A stretch of 39,569 nt of DNA from a virus, in the IMG/VR virus record IMGVR_UViG_3300035670_000559, positions 1 to 39,569 of that record; one strand, given 5' to 3'. Below the pieces are notes generated by a model that worked only from the letters and a program-made list of their open reading frames with translations, was not told where the DNA came from and ran no database searches. Shown in pieces: positions 14,330 through 23,157 of this stretch. The position numbers were made by a program, and so were the translations under genes. How positions within the stretch are numbered: position 1 is the first letter of the stretch; each line of letters opens with the position of its first letter.

Positions 14330-16549
14330 ATGTTAAGAAAAGTCACTCTTCGCCCAGGCATCAACAGAGATACAACGAACTACGCCAACGAAGGTGGGTA
14401 CTATGAGTGCGACAAGATCCGCTTTTACTCTGGGTATCCACAGAAGCTAGGCGGCTGGGTCGAGGCAACGCCAGAAAGATTCCTGGGGACTTGCCGGCAG
14501 CTCTGGAATTGGGTTACGTCCTACACGGATAACCTGTTAGCGGTTGGTACGGATCAAAAGGTCTACATCGAGGTAGGTGGGATCTTCTATGACATCACGC
14601 CCATCCGTAACCCGCTGGCATCTCCAGATCAGGAATACACGTTTAAGACCCCGACGACAGATAACTGTATCGACACGACCAACGGGTCAACCACGGTCAA
14701 CATAAACATCACTGGGCACGGATGCCTGGTAGGTGACTACATCACAATAGCTGGGGCGACAGACGTAGGCGGCATACCTAGTGCAATCCTCAATGCCGAG
14801 CACAAAGTTACCGAGGTAACGGACAACGACAACTTTAAGTTCGTAGTGTCTTCTGCGGCCACATCAACCGTAACTAACGGAGGTGGGACTGCAATATTTG
14901 TAGGGTGTCAGATACATCCAGGCTTTCCTCTTCAGACAGCAGGTTATGGCTGGGGAACTGGAGGATTCGGTGGTACAACCGGTTTATCCGCCATTGGAAC
15001 GTTTACAGTTACCGTCGCATCCCCAGCGGTTCTTACCTTTGCAACGCACACCCCCGTAGATAACACCGTAATCATTCTAAGTACAACCGGCGCTCTTCCT
15101 ACAGGTTTATCTGCTGGTGTGGCGTATTACATCGTTGGAGCATCTGGTAGCACGTGTAGCCTGGCGCTCACCCAAGCAGGAGCCTCGATCAATACGACAG
15201 GAACTCAAAGCGGGACCCATAGTGCTCAGATTGTAGCTTCTCCAACTGGATGGGGCCTGGCTAGTCCGTTGCCCGTATATCTACCTCAGCGTGATTGGTT
15301 TTTTGATAACTTTGACAACGACCTGGTAATGAACATCCGGGCAGTAACTACTGGTACAGGAATAGCTACTGGTGGCCCAATCTATTACTGGGTTCGTGGT
15401 ACGACGGTTAACGCCCAGGCTGAGCTAAGCACCAGAGCCGTCTTGTTGTCTGGACTAACCATTGATGGAGTGGCCCCAGCCGATGTTCCTGAATCCGCTT
15501 ACCAAATACTTGTCTCCCAGAATGATAAGCATCTTCTGGCTTTTGGATGTCAGCCATATGCAGGAACTACAGGTGAGTTCGATCCTCTTCTGATTCGCTG
15601 GGCTACCCAGGATCAGCCAAACGTATGGACGCCGCTACTGACTAACTCGGCTGGATTCATCCGGGTATCACGTGGATCAAGGATTGTCCGTGCGCTGCCG
15701 ACCAGGCAAGAGATAATTGTTTTTACAGATACCCACGTTTATAGCTTCCAATTCCTAGGCACCATCGAGGTATTCGGCCTTCAGGAGCTGGCAGACAACA
15801 TCTCGATCATGTCCCCACGGGCCTGTATCTCCGTGAATAACGTGACGTACTGGATGGGGCTGGATAAGTTCTATGCCTATGATGGCCGGGTTCAGACTCT
15901 TCCATGTACGCTCAGAGAGTACGTCTTCAAAGACATTAACCTGGATCAAGCAGATCAAGTTATCTGCGGGACGAACGAGGGATACAACGAAGTCTGGTGG
16001 TTCTATTGCAGCGCAAACTCCAACTGGATTGACCGTTATGTAGTCTTCAACCACCTAGAGAAAGTCTGGTACTACGGGAACATGGTCAGAACGTCTTGGC
16101 TCGATGTCTCTTCCAGGGACTATCCAACAGCGACCTACACCGATGAGAATCAAAACCCAGGGGTGCTATACACCCATGAGGTAGGAGTAAACGACGGTGA
16201 TCTCCCGATGGAGTCATTCATCCAGTCGTCAGACTTTGACATCGAGGACGGTGAGAAGCTGATGTTGACCAAGCGGATGATCCCGGACGTTAACTTCCGT
16301 GGATCTACGGCAGCAAATCCAGAAGTAACCATGGCCATACGGGCTAGAAACTTTCCAGGTTCTGCGTTTACCAACAATGCTTTGAACGAAAAACCGGTCA
16401 TCCAGACTTCTATTGATCAGTACACGGAGCAGGTATTTATTCGTGCCCGAGGCCGGCAGATGGCCATGCGGATCAGCTCAGATGGGCTTGGGGTGCAGTG
16501 GCAGCTAGGTAATCCCAGGATCGACGCCAGAGAAGACGGCAAGAGATAA
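14330..16549 (+). CDS. Tail nozzle / stabilisation-like structural protein with inserted domains
   Basis: A 739-residue protein. The N-terminus VTLRPGINRDTTNYANEGGY with YYECDKIRFYSGYPQKLGGW, and the C-terminal half (IVFTDTHVYSFQFLG, VTYWMGLDKFYAYDGRVQ, NEVWWFYCSA, RYVVFNHLEKVWYYG), have the repeated aromatic strands of a beta-propeller, like P22 gp10 or T7 gp12-type tail proteins. Two separate modules appear inserted: about residues 105-190 (ITGHGCLVGDYITIAGATDV ... GGGTAIFVG) and about 220-305 (ATHTPVDNTVIILSTTGALP ... TGTQSGTH); both look like FCCH-type accretion domains. Role: distal tail tube or plug. Assigned from pattern; exact family unverified. Confidence 0.7.
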   Translation: MLRKVTLRPGINRDTTNYANEGGYYECDKIRFYSGYPQKLGGWVEATPERFLGTCRQLWNWVTSYTDNLLAVGTDQKVYIEVGGIFYDITPIRNPLASPDQEYTFKTPTTDNCIDTTNGSTTVNINITGHGCLVGDYITIAGATDVGGIPSAILNAEHKVTEVTDNDNFKFVVSSAATSTVTNGGGTAIFVGCQIHPGFPLQTAGYGWGTGGFGGTTGLSAIGTFTVTVASPAVLTFATHTPVDNTVIILSTTGALPTGLSAGVAYYIVGASGSTCSLALTQAGASINTTGTQSGTHSAQIVASPTGWGLASPLPVYLPQRDWFFDNFDNDLVMNIRAVTTGTGIATGGPIYYWVRGTTVNAQAELSTRAVLLSGLTIDGVAPADVPESAYQILVSQNDKHLLAFGCQPYAGTTGEFDPLLIRWATQDQPNVWTPLLTNSAGFIRVSRGSRIVRALPTRQEIIVFTDTHVYSFQFLGTIEVFGLQELADNISIMSPRACISVNNVTYWMGLDKFYAYDGRVQTLPCTLREYVFKDINLDQADQVICGTNEGYNEVWWFYCSANSNWIDRYVVFNHLEKVWYYGNMVRTSWLDVSSRDYPTATYTDENQNPGVLYTHEVGVNDGDLPMESFIQSSDFDIEDGEKLMLTKRMIPDVNFRGSTAANPEVTMAIRARNFPGSAFTNNALNEKPVIQTSIDQYTEQVFIRARGRQMAMRISSDGLGVQWQLGNPRIDAREDGKR

Positions 16550-17440
16550 ATGGCGCTTATTGGATTCCGGGCACCAGCTCTTCCTCTGCCAAGGGAGCAG
16601 TATGACCGTCAGCAGATGGACCAGCTCATTAATGCGCTGCGCCTGTACTTCAACCAACTAGATTCTCTCACCCCGCAGCAGGCCAACTCTTATCGAGCAG
16701 ACGAGTTCATAGGAGGAATCTTTTCTGGTTCGGCCTATACCGGCGGAACATTTACTGGAACGGTGTTTACCGGAGACAGCTTCAACGGTGACTTCTTCAA
16801 TGGCGGGAACTTCAGCGGGGAGCAGTTTAACGGTGGTGTCTTTGCTGGCCAGGGAAGACGACTGGTATTTCCCCACATAGCAGCTTCAGACAGTACAGAC
16901 CAGGTAGCTAGTGGAAATAACACAGCCACGGTGGTTAAGTGGAATACATTGGATTCCGGGTTTGGATGGACGCTAAACTCTCCCGGATCTGCTACAGCAG
17001 ACTATGCTGGCGTGTACACCATAAGATACAGCCTACAGTACATAAATACAGCAAACGCTATTCACTATGCGGATGTCTGGCTCAAGGTAAATGGCAGCAA
17101 CGTAGCCAACTCAACGACTAGGTTTTTCATTCCAGCTCGTAAAAGCGCTTCTGCGGGGGAAGAAGGATATTTAGCGGCATATTCCGAGGTAACTTTTGCT
17201 GTTCAAATTGGAGATGAGATAGAGCTTTATTGGGCTACAGATGTAGCTGGGAACCCGACTACACCTACTGACGGGGTGTATATGTTCCACGACGCAGCTA
17301 GTGCTAGCCCATATGACCGGCCAGCAATCCCATCGGCAATAGGATCAATCAGTTTTGTATCAGCAGTAGAGAGCGTAAGCGTAAAACCTGGGGTAAAAGC
17401 AGTCCTGCTTTCTGGTTCTTTACCCACGGTTACAACCTAG
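16550..17440 (+). CDS. Virion appendage protein: pentapeptide-like repeat plus C1q-like domain
   Basis: A 296-residue protein in four parts: a conserved N-terminal helix (YDRQQMDQLINALRLYFNQL, 18-37) that probably docks to the virion; ten FxGxx pentapeptide-like units (53-102); a C1q/TNF-like jelly roll (about 105-255), with VFPHIAASDSTDQ, AGVYTIRYSLQYIN, YADVWLKVNGSNVANSTTRF and VQIGDEIELYWATD; and a short tail SVKPGVKAVLLSGSLPTVTT. Jelly-roll C1q-like domains are common trimeric tips of phage head or tail fibres. Start abuts the previous stop. Confidence 0.75.
   Translation: MALIGFRAPALPLPREQYDRQQMDQLINALRLYFNQLDSLTPQQANSYRADEFIGGIFSGSAYTGGTFTGTVFTGDSFNGDFFNGGNFSGEQFNGGVFAGQGRRLVFPHIAASDSTDQVASGNNTATVVKWNTLDSGFGWTLNSPGSATADYAGVYTIRYSLQYINTANAIHYADVWLKVNGSNVANSTTRFFIPARKSASAGEEGYLAAYSEVTFAVQIGDEIELYWATDVAGNPTTPTDGVYMFHDAASASPYDRPAIPSAIGSISFVSAVESVSVKPGVKAVLLSGSLPTVTT
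16706..16855 (+). repeat. Ten FxGxx pentapeptide-like repeats
   Basis: Reading in fives from Phe53: FIGGI, FSGSA, YTGGT, FTGTV, FTGDS, FNGDF, FNGGN, FSGEQ, FNGGV, FAGQG. An aromatic residue every fifth position with Gly two later fits a short right-handed quadrilateral beta-helix of about 2.5 turns, which here would act as a spacer between the docking helix and the C1q-like head. Confidence 0.75.
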
Positions 17441-17495
17441 TCAACAGTAGCTAAATCACGGATAATACGGTTAGTCAAGCATTTAGGAGGCTTTT

Positions 17496-18419
17496 ATGGG
17501 TACGGGCGTAGGCGAGGCAATGATCATTGGTGCTGTAACTGGCGCTGGTACTTCTGCCATTACAGGTGGAGATCCACTCAAAGGGGCGCTTCTTGGTGCT
17601 GCCGGGGGTGGCGTAGGAGCGGGGATTGCCGGGGCAGGAGCAGGAGCAACATCTGGGGCAGCTGGTGGGGCAGGAAGTGCAGCAGCTCCTATAACCACGG
17701 CAAGCACTACAGGGGCAACAACCGGAGCCACAGCAGGATCAGCTGCGCCAATTACTAGCGTCGGTTTACCAGAAGCCGCAGGCCAAGTGGGAATGTCAAC
17801 ATTGCCAAGCGGGGCAAGCGTTCCATCCATGATGATGCCTAGTGGCGATATTTCCATGCTGGCGTCTCAGACCCCTGGAACCGCTTCAAGTGCCGCAGCG
17901 GGGTCTCCGACTTTCCCGTCCATCAATTCGTTCTACGCTAGAAACCCCGTGTTAATGCCTGCTGGTCTGGGCGCAGCCACTACAGCAATTGGTCAGTCTT
18001 ATGACGTAGAAGGGCTTCCAGAGCCAGAAAAGTACAGCGGCCCGCTAAGTCGATTCCGTTATGACCCAGACAAATATCGTTCAGCCATGGCCGGTGGTGG
18101 CCTGGCAGACTCCGCAGTAGCTCAGCGCTACATGAGGGGCGGGCATCTTGGTTCCTACTCAGATGGTGGTCGGTTGCTCAAAGGACCTGGCGATGGCATG
18201 TCAGACAGTATTCCTGCGACTATTGGCACAAAACAACCGGCTAGGCTTGCTGACTCTGAGTTTGTAGTTCCCGCAGACGTAGTGTCTCATCTTGGAAATG
18301 GTTCTACTGATGCTGGAGCAAAGCGCCTTTACGAGATGATGGATCGAGTCCGTAAGGCTAGAACCGGTCGGAAGAGTCAGGGCAAAGAGATCAACCCCAA
18401 TAAGTACATGCCAGCCTAG
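17496..18419 (+). CDS. Ala/Gly-rich internal virion protein
   Basis: A 307-residue protein. Residues 1-100 are an extreme Ala/Gly/Thr-rich, mildly hydrophobic stretch (GALLGAAGGGVGAGIAGAGA), like membrane-interacting segments of ejection proteins. The middle has NPVLMPAGLGAATTAIGQSY. The C-terminal ~95 residues form a conserved domain: GGHLGSYSDGGRLLKGPGDG with MSDSIPATIG, ARLADSEFVVPADVVSHLGN, GAKRLYEMMDRVRKARTG. I recall that domain in many aquatic phages, unnamed. A consensus AGGAGG five bases before the ATG is the strongest ribosome-binding site in the window and follows the largest gap in the late operon (55 bases), implying a high-copy product. Confidence 0.7.
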   Translation: MGTGVGEAMIIGAVTGAGTSAITGGDPLKGALLGAAGGGVGAGIAGAGAGATSGAAGGAGSAAAPITTASTTGATTGATAGSAAPITSVGLPEAAGQVGMSTLPSGASVPSMMMPSGDISMLASQTPGTASSAAAGSPTFPSINSFYARNPVLMPAGLGAATTAIGQSYDVEGLPEPEKYSGPLSRFRYDPDKYRSAMAGGGLADSAVAQRYMRGGHLGSYSDGGRLLKGPGDGMSDSIPATIGTKQPARLADSEFVVPADVVSHLGNGSTDAGAKRLYEMMDRVRKARTGRKSQGKEINPNKYMPA

Positions 18420-18428
18420 GAGATAGAG

Positions 18429-19235
18429 ATGGGCGGAACGGTAAGTAACGCAATTAATCAGTCTGGGTTGCCTAACGCAATCAACCAGGCTGGGTTTCAA
18501 CAGCAGCTTGGCCGGGTATCTAACCAGATGTACCAGCCGCCCAGTCAAATGGGTGGGTACGACCCATACACCGCTATGCGTCGGCCTAACTACATGCCGT
18601 ATGGTCCAAACCAACAGTTCTATCAGCCGATCTACCAGCCTAGCTATTCCCAGTTCTCCCCGTTTGGTTACGGCCAAGCTCCTTTTGGTGGGTTCTATCA
18701 GCCGCCGATGATGGGAATGATGGGCAGGGGGCTTCAGATGGGTGGCCAGAGAATGGGTATGGCGCCTGGTGGGATGGATACAAACTACGGGGACTTTGAT
18801 CCAAGGTTTAGGTCGCAGCAATCAAACATGCTTTCTGGTCAAGCAACATACCTAACCGACCAGTTCCAGCCAATGATGCCGCCACAACAAGCGCAGCAAC
18901 AAGCATATTCAATTCCGTATTCAAATGCACAGCAAAGCTCTGGCGGTTTTTTTAAACGACGCATTTCTGGTGCTTTTGACAATCGACGGAATCAGTCAGC
19001 GCCTCCTTTTGCTGATAACTACGGACAACCCATGCTATCCCCGCAGCCAGTGCAGACTCAGTATCGTCCCATTCCAATAGCAAGCCAAACTTCAATAGAT
19101 CAGATAAAAGCTCAGGCTATGCAAGAAGGTGTAAACCAAGGTATGTCTATGGCTCAATCTTCTTATGGTGGTGGCGGTGCCAAAGCAGGTGGCAAGGTAG
19201 AAGACGACGGTATCGCTTCTTTGCTGAAGAAATGA
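18429..19235 (+). CDS. Gln/Gly/Pro/Met-rich virion-associated protein
   Basis: A 268-residue low-complexity protein rich in Gln, Gly, Pro, Tyr and Met (PNQQFYQPIYQPSYSQFSPF). It has no recognisable fold and is probably largely disordered. The C-terminus GGAKAGGKVEDDGIASLLKK is a conserved tail also seen, in related form (GGEVKEGIDSLALKKAMKK), in the 509-residue gene 1.9 kb downstream. Placed in the ejection-protein cluster; role unknown. AGGAGAT precedes the ATG; the end overlaps the next gene as ATGA. Confidence 0.65.
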   Translation: MGGTVSNAINQSGLPNAINQAGFQQQLGRVSNQMYQPPSQMGGYDPYTAMRRPNYMPYGPNQQFYQPIYQPSYSQFSPFGYGQAPFGGFYQPPMMGMMGRGLQMGGQRMGMAPGGMDTNYGDFDPRFRSQQSNMLSGQATYLTDQFQPMMPPQQAQQQAYSIPYSNAQQSSGGFFKRRISGAFDNRRNQSAPPFADNYGQPMLSPQPVQTQYRPIPIASQTSIDQIKAQAMQEGVNQGMSMAQSSYGGGGAKAGGKVEDDGIASLLKK

Positions 19236-19663
19236 ACCTAAACATCCAGGTTGTAGATACAAACTACATCAGCCAGATTTGGAATCAGGTAGACCAGTAT
19301 TTAATAGACGCACTAATAAAAGATAACGACGCCCCTGACTGGAGTAACTGTTACAACATTCATCATGTCCAGGGGTTTTTGACTAGCGGTATGTGGTTGT
19401 TGTTGGTCGCGGTAGATGAGGAAGGAAAGATCCACGGTGCCGCAACAGTGTCATTTGCGAACTATCCGATGGCCAGGGTAGCGTTCATCACACTGATAGG
19501 AGGTCGGATGATCTCCAATAGCAATACGTTTGAGCAGCTTAAGATGATTCTAAAGCAGCGCGGGGCGACAAAAGTCCAAGGGTACGGTAGAGAATCTATC
19601 GTTCGATTGTGGAAGAGATACGGCTTTGAGCCACGAACTACTTTAGTGGAAGCTCCATTGTGA
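19232..19663 (+). CDS. GNAT-like acetyltransferase-fold virion protein
   Basis: A 143-residue protein resembling a small GNAT fold: a beta strand pair around WLLLVAVDEEGKIHGAATVS (55-74), the strand AFITLIGGRMIS, a helix TFEQLKMILKQRGATKVQGY and the end strand VRLWKRYGFEPRTTLVE, typical of the C-terminal GNAT strands. The canonical acetyl-CoA loop (Q/RxxGxG/A) is not clear, so catalysis is uncertain. GNAT-like proteins occur beside ejection proteins in podovirus genomes. ATGA at the start and GTGA at the end couple it to both neighbours. Confidence 0.55.
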   Translation: MNLNIQVVDTNYISQIWNQVDQYLIDALIKDNDAPDWSNCYNIHHVQGFLTSGMWLLLVAVDEEGKIHGAATVSFANYPMARVAFITLIGGRMISNSNTFEQLKMILKQRGATKVQGYGRESIVRLWKRYGFEPRTTLVEAPL

Positions 19664-20112
19664 AAGGCGAAGGAAAGTTAGAATGGTTTGGTGGCGATCA
19701 AAACGCCTATAACTTGTTCCAAATGTTTATCGAGTTGTCTCATACGTGGGATGACATTGTTGATAAAGACAAAGAGGTTTCTGAGGACCAAGTTAACAAT
19801 GCGTTTTTGATTGCACTTGTCTACATGCCATCTAATCCGTTTTACCAGCGTATTCAATCGGCTATCTTGCCAATGTGGATACCAGTTGTTTCGGCCTACA
19901 AGACAGCCAATAAGTTTGAGCAAGACAAAGACGAGCATGGAATTGAGATTGCTCACAATTTAAGATATGCAGCAGGCTACATAATTTCTTACATGGTTCA
20001 TGTTTGCGTTGGCTACGAAAAGGCCCAAGAATTTATGCCTGATGTATGGAAGGCTGTTGTTTTTGAGCGGTTTGATGATTACCGCAAGGAGCATTTAAAT
20101 GCTGTTCGCTAA
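19660..20112 (+). CDS. Small all-alpha protein with DDxxD motif
   Basis: A 150-residue protein predicted largely helical. Residues 23-40 read FIELSHTWDDIVDKDKEV, followed by NNAFLIALVYMPSNPFYQR, LPMWIPVVSAYKTANKFEQD and LRYAAGYIISYMVHVCVGYE. The DDxxD in a helix resembles the first metal motif of isoprenoid synthases, but the chain is half their usual length and a second motif is not evident. I recall similar uncharacterised proteins in related phages at this same position. The start is GTG in a GTGA overlap. Function unknown. Confidence 0.65.
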   Translation: MKGEGKLEWFGGDQNAYNLFQMFIELSHTWDDIVDKDKEVSEDQVNNAFLIALVYMPSNPFYQRIQSAILPMWIPVVSAYKTANKFEQDKDEHGIEIAHNLRYAAGYIISYMVHVCVGYEKAQEFMPDVWKAVVFERFDDYRKEHLNAVR

Positions 20113-21628
20113 ATACCTTTCTCACTTATACCAAGGCGCCGATCATCGCGGGCAGAGAGTTTATAACGTTGGCGGCGGTGGCGGCGGTGGCGGCGGTCAC
20201 ACTACCAGCACGGTCACTCAACAGTCCATCCCTGATTGGCTACGCCCACAGACCGAAGCGCTTCTTGGTGCTGCAACACAAGAGACCTTCCAGACTCAGA
20301 AGACTCCAGAGGGCACCTACGAGATCACTGGTGTTAAACCATTCGTTCCTTATAGCGCAGATCCCCGCGATTACTTTGCTCCGTTCAGCCCCCAACAGCA
20401 GCAAGTGATGTATGAAGCATCACAGATGCAGCGGCCTGGTGGGTTTGGTGTCGGCCAACAAATGGTTGGTGGTGCTGGTATGGGCGGCATGGGAAGCGCT
20501 GGTGCAGCATATGACTACGGCCAGATGGGAACCAGGTATGGTGGCTTAGGTGCTGGCTATGGAATGATGGGTGCTGGCATGGCCCCTGAAGCCCAGATGT
20601 ATGGCCGTACCGCAGCAGACATTGGTGGCATGGGTCTCCGTGCAGAAGAGCTTGGCCGTGACGTAGGAGAAGAGGCCCGTCAGTATGCTCGTCAAGCAGC
20701 AAGCATGGGTGGTACCTATGAACGCATGGCAACAGACCCACGGTCTATTCAAGCCTATATGTCACCGTATCAACAAGGTGTCACAGAGGTTGCCAAACGC
20801 AAGGCGATTGATGACGCCCAACGTGCTCAGCTCGGACAGAATCTTGGAGCGGTACGGACAGGTACTTATGGTGGTGCTCGGCAGGCTCTTCTCCAAGGAC
20901 AAAGGGAAGCCGGCCTACAACAGCAGCTCAGCGACATCCAGGCTCAAGGACTCCAGCGGGCGTTTGAACAAGCTCAGCAGGCACAACAGTTTGGTGTTAC
21001 GGCTGGTATGCAGGGACTTCAGGGTGCCCAGGCTGGGCTTGGAACCGCTCTCCAAGGTGGTCAACTTGGACTCTCTGGTATCGGCCAGGCAATAAGTGGT
21101 CAAGAGGCTGGGCTTCGTGGACTTGGTCAGGCCGGTCAACTCTATGGTCTGGGTATGCAGGGCGCTCAAGCAGGTATGCAGGGGGCCGGTGTTGGACTTC
21201 AAGGAGTCCAAGGTGCTCAGGCTGGATACGGCCTTATGGGTCAGATGGGCCGGTCACTTGCGGATATTGCTCAGCAACAGCAGGCAGCAGATCTATCGCG
21301 GATGCAGTTCCAGCAGCAGGTAGGTGCAACGCAGCAAGAGCAGCAGCAACAGATGATCAATCAGGCTATCCAGAATTATGCGATGGCGCAGCAGTATCCG
21401 CAGCAGCAGCTTGCCGCATACAACGCCTTACTACGTGGATACCAGACACCGGTCACTACAGTATCTCAGTACCAGGCTTCCCCAAGCCCCGTCTCTCAAC
21501 TTGCTGGTCTTGGACTCACGGGCGCAGCAGCATACGGCATGGCAACCGGCAAGAAGAAGGGAGGCGAGGTTAAAGAAGGTATAGACTCCCTAGCACTGAA
21601 GAAAGCTATGAAAAAGGTGGCAGCATGA
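20099..21628 (+). CDS. Gln/Gly/Ala-rich internal (ejection-type) virion protein
   Basis: A 509-residue protein. A nine-Gly run (25-33) follows a short N-terminus; next comes QSIPDWLRPQTEALLGAATQ, then PFSPQQQQVMYEASQMQ. About residues 180-300 are an amphipathic helical part (EEARQYARQAASMGG, LQQQLSDIQAQGLQRAFEQA). Residues ~300-400 are quasi-repeats of LQGAQAGLG-type units. A Gln-rich segment and the tail GGEVKEGIDSLALKKAMKK end the chain. This layout is one I recall for presumed DNA-ejection proteins. AAGGAG stands before the ATG, which overlaps the upstream gene by 14 bases. Confidence 0.7.
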   Translation: MLFAKYLSHLYQGADHRGQRVYNVGGGGGGGGGHTTSTVTQQSIPDWLRPQTEALLGAATQETFQTQKTPEGTYEITGVKPFVPYSADPRDYFAPFSPQQQQVMYEASQMQRPGGFGVGQQMVGGAGMGGMGSAGAAYDYGQMGTRYGGLGAGYGMMGAGMAPEAQMYGRTAADIGGMGLRAEELGRDVGEEARQYARQAASMGGTYERMATDPRSIQAYMSPYQQGVTEVAKRKAIDDAQRAQLGQNLGAVRTGTYGGARQALLQGQREAGLQQQLSDIQAQGLQRAFEQAQQAQQFGVTAGMQGLQGAQAGLGTALQGGQLGLSGIGQAISGQEAGLRGLGQAGQLYGLGMQGAQAGMQGAGVGLQGVQGAQAGYGLMGQMGRSLADIAQQQQAADLSRMQFQQQVGATQQEQQQQMINQAIQNYAMAQQYPQQQLAAYNALLRGYQTPVTTVSQYQASPSPVSQLAGLGLTGAAAYGMATGKKKGGEVKEGIDSLALKKAMKKVAA

Positions 21629-23148
21629 TCGGAAGCACACTCAGCCGTGTTCAGACGGCAGAAAAGCTCAGCATCCCGCAGCTTCAGCAGGCCATTCAGT
21701 CTGGGACTATCCCGGCCTATATGGGCGTCCCTCTTTTGGAAGAGAAGATCCAGTTTGAACAGAGGATGCGTTCAGCCGCAGCAGCCCGCATGGCCCAGGG
21801 TCAACAGCCCACTATTGCCGAACAGGTCATGGACCAAGCTCAAATGGTTGAGGGAGATGGCGGCATAGATCAGATCCCTATTGAGACACCAGAGTTCGCA
21901 GGTGGTGGCATCGTAGCGTTTAGCGCGGGGGACAAGGTTCAGTCCGATGAGATGCTCCTGGAACAAGCCATCAATTCCTTGGTGCAGCGCGATCCGTCTA
22001 TCAATGCCAACTTTATTCGGCAGGCATATGCAAGTGCGCCACCTGAAAGACGGGAGCAACTCCTTGCTCAGTTAAGAGACAGCGAATCGGCAAAGTTTGC
22101 GCGTCAAGGAACAGGCGTTCCAATGGCCCCCAATCAGGGGATTGCCGGCGCAGACATGGATAGGGAAGCAGCCAAGTTTGCTCGGCAGGGTGTAGGTGTG
22201 CCAGGCACTCCTCCTAAAGACACAGGCATTGCCCCCGAGATGGATGAAGAGAAACCCATGCCTGATGCTGGTATCTCTTCCATTCCTATCTCCCCGATCA
22301 TTCAGCGGGCTGGTGAGATGGCAAAGGCCCTCCGTGGGACTGAAGAAGCCACCCCGATTCCGACCATTGAAGAAGCTGGTAAGCAGACAAGCGAACTCCT
22401 CAAAGCATCTGGATATGACGAGAACGTTCTTGGAAACATCCAGAAAGAGATTGCATCGCAGCGTGAGTCCTTGGCTAAAGATAAGGTCGAGGCACGTAAC
22501 TTCCGTCTCCTTGAGATGGGCCTTGGGATCATGGCTGGCACATCGCCTAACGCCTTTGAGAACATTGGCAAGGGCGCAGCACCTGGCTTGAAGGGACTTG
22601 CCTCAGACATTAAGGATCTACAGAAGGCTGAACGTGAGTTCAAACTGGCTGAGCAGAACCTTATGCTCAAGAAGAATGACGCTGCCATGGGTAAAGCCAA
22701 GATCACCCAGGACACTATTGATAAAGCCCAAGATCGGGCTGATAAGAAGGCTGAGAGGTATGACCAACTCAAAGCAGATCTTGCCAAGACGATGCTTACC
22801 ACTCAAGCACAAGAGCAATTGGCTCGGGCGGCATATGGTTCAAAACTTACGGACTACGATAAGAAGTGGGCTAGGTATGTCCAAGAAGCCAAGGCTAACG
22901 GTGAGACACCGACTTTCTCAGGGTTTGAACAGGCTATTCTTGAACCCCGTGGTGCGTTAACATTTAGGCAGGCCCTGTCTATTGCAGCGCAAGATAAGAC
23001 ACTGACAGCAACAGAAGTACAGGCCCAGGCAGAAAAACTATTGGAGGCTGATAGGCTTCGCAGGGAAAGAAATCCACAAGGATCGCCTGCCAGATCGTCC
23101 GGCACAACGCCACCTCTACCACCAGGATTTGTTCTACAAGGAAGATAA
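21625..23148 (+). CDS. Internal (ejection-type) virion protein
   Basis: A 507-residue protein. The N-terminus has LQQAIQSGTIPAYMGVPLLE, PTIAEQVMDQAQMVEGDGGI and EFAGGGIVAF, a signature I recall from presumed internal virion proteins of aquatic phages. Two copies of a KFARQGxGVPxxP segment occur at about 157 and 184. About residues 265-410 are long charged helices (likely coiled coil, KAEREFKLAEQNLMLKKNDA). The C-terminus is Pro-rich. It is coupled by ATGA to the previous ejection-type gene and followed by the giant polyvalent gene, so the three probably enter the cell with the DNA (inference). Confidence 0.7.
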   Translation: MIGSTLSRVQTAEKLSIPQLQQAIQSGTIPAYMGVPLLEEKIQFEQRMRSAAAARMAQGQQPTIAEQVMDQAQMVEGDGGIDQIPIETPEFAGGGIVAFSAGDKVQSDEMLLEQAINSLVQRDPSINANFIRQAYASAPPERREQLLAQLRDSESAKFARQGTGVPMAPNQGIAGADMDREAAKFARQGVGVPGTPPKDTGIAPEMDEEKPMPDAGISSIPISPIIQRAGEMAKALRGTEEATPIPTIEEAGKQTSELLKASGYDENVLGNIQKEIASQRESLAKDKVEARNFRLLEMGLGIMAGTSPNAFENIGKGAAPGLKGLASDIKDLQKAEREFKLAEQNLMLKKNDAAMGKAKITQDTIDKAQDRADKKAERYDQLKADLAKTMLTTQAQEQLARAAYGSKLTDYDKKWARYVQEAKANGETPTFSGFEQAILEPRGALTFRQALSIAAQDKTLTATEVQAQAEKLLEADRLRRERNPQGSPARSSGTTPPLPPGFVLQGR

Positions 23149-23157
23149 AGGTTAATT

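Noticed and set aside
17441-17495. Promoter before the 17.5-kb gene (GATAAT in the gap)
   Set aside because: No -35 box at proper spacing; the gap is short and the gene has a strong ribosome-binding site, so only translation control is supported.
18201-18821. 206-codon open frame on the minus strand
   Set aside because: Lies across two plus-strand genes with conserved C-terminal domains; its product has no recognisable pattern.
22302-22802. 166-codon open frame on the minus strand
   Set aside because: Ser/Leu/Arg-rich antisense of a coiled-coil coding region; no start signal.
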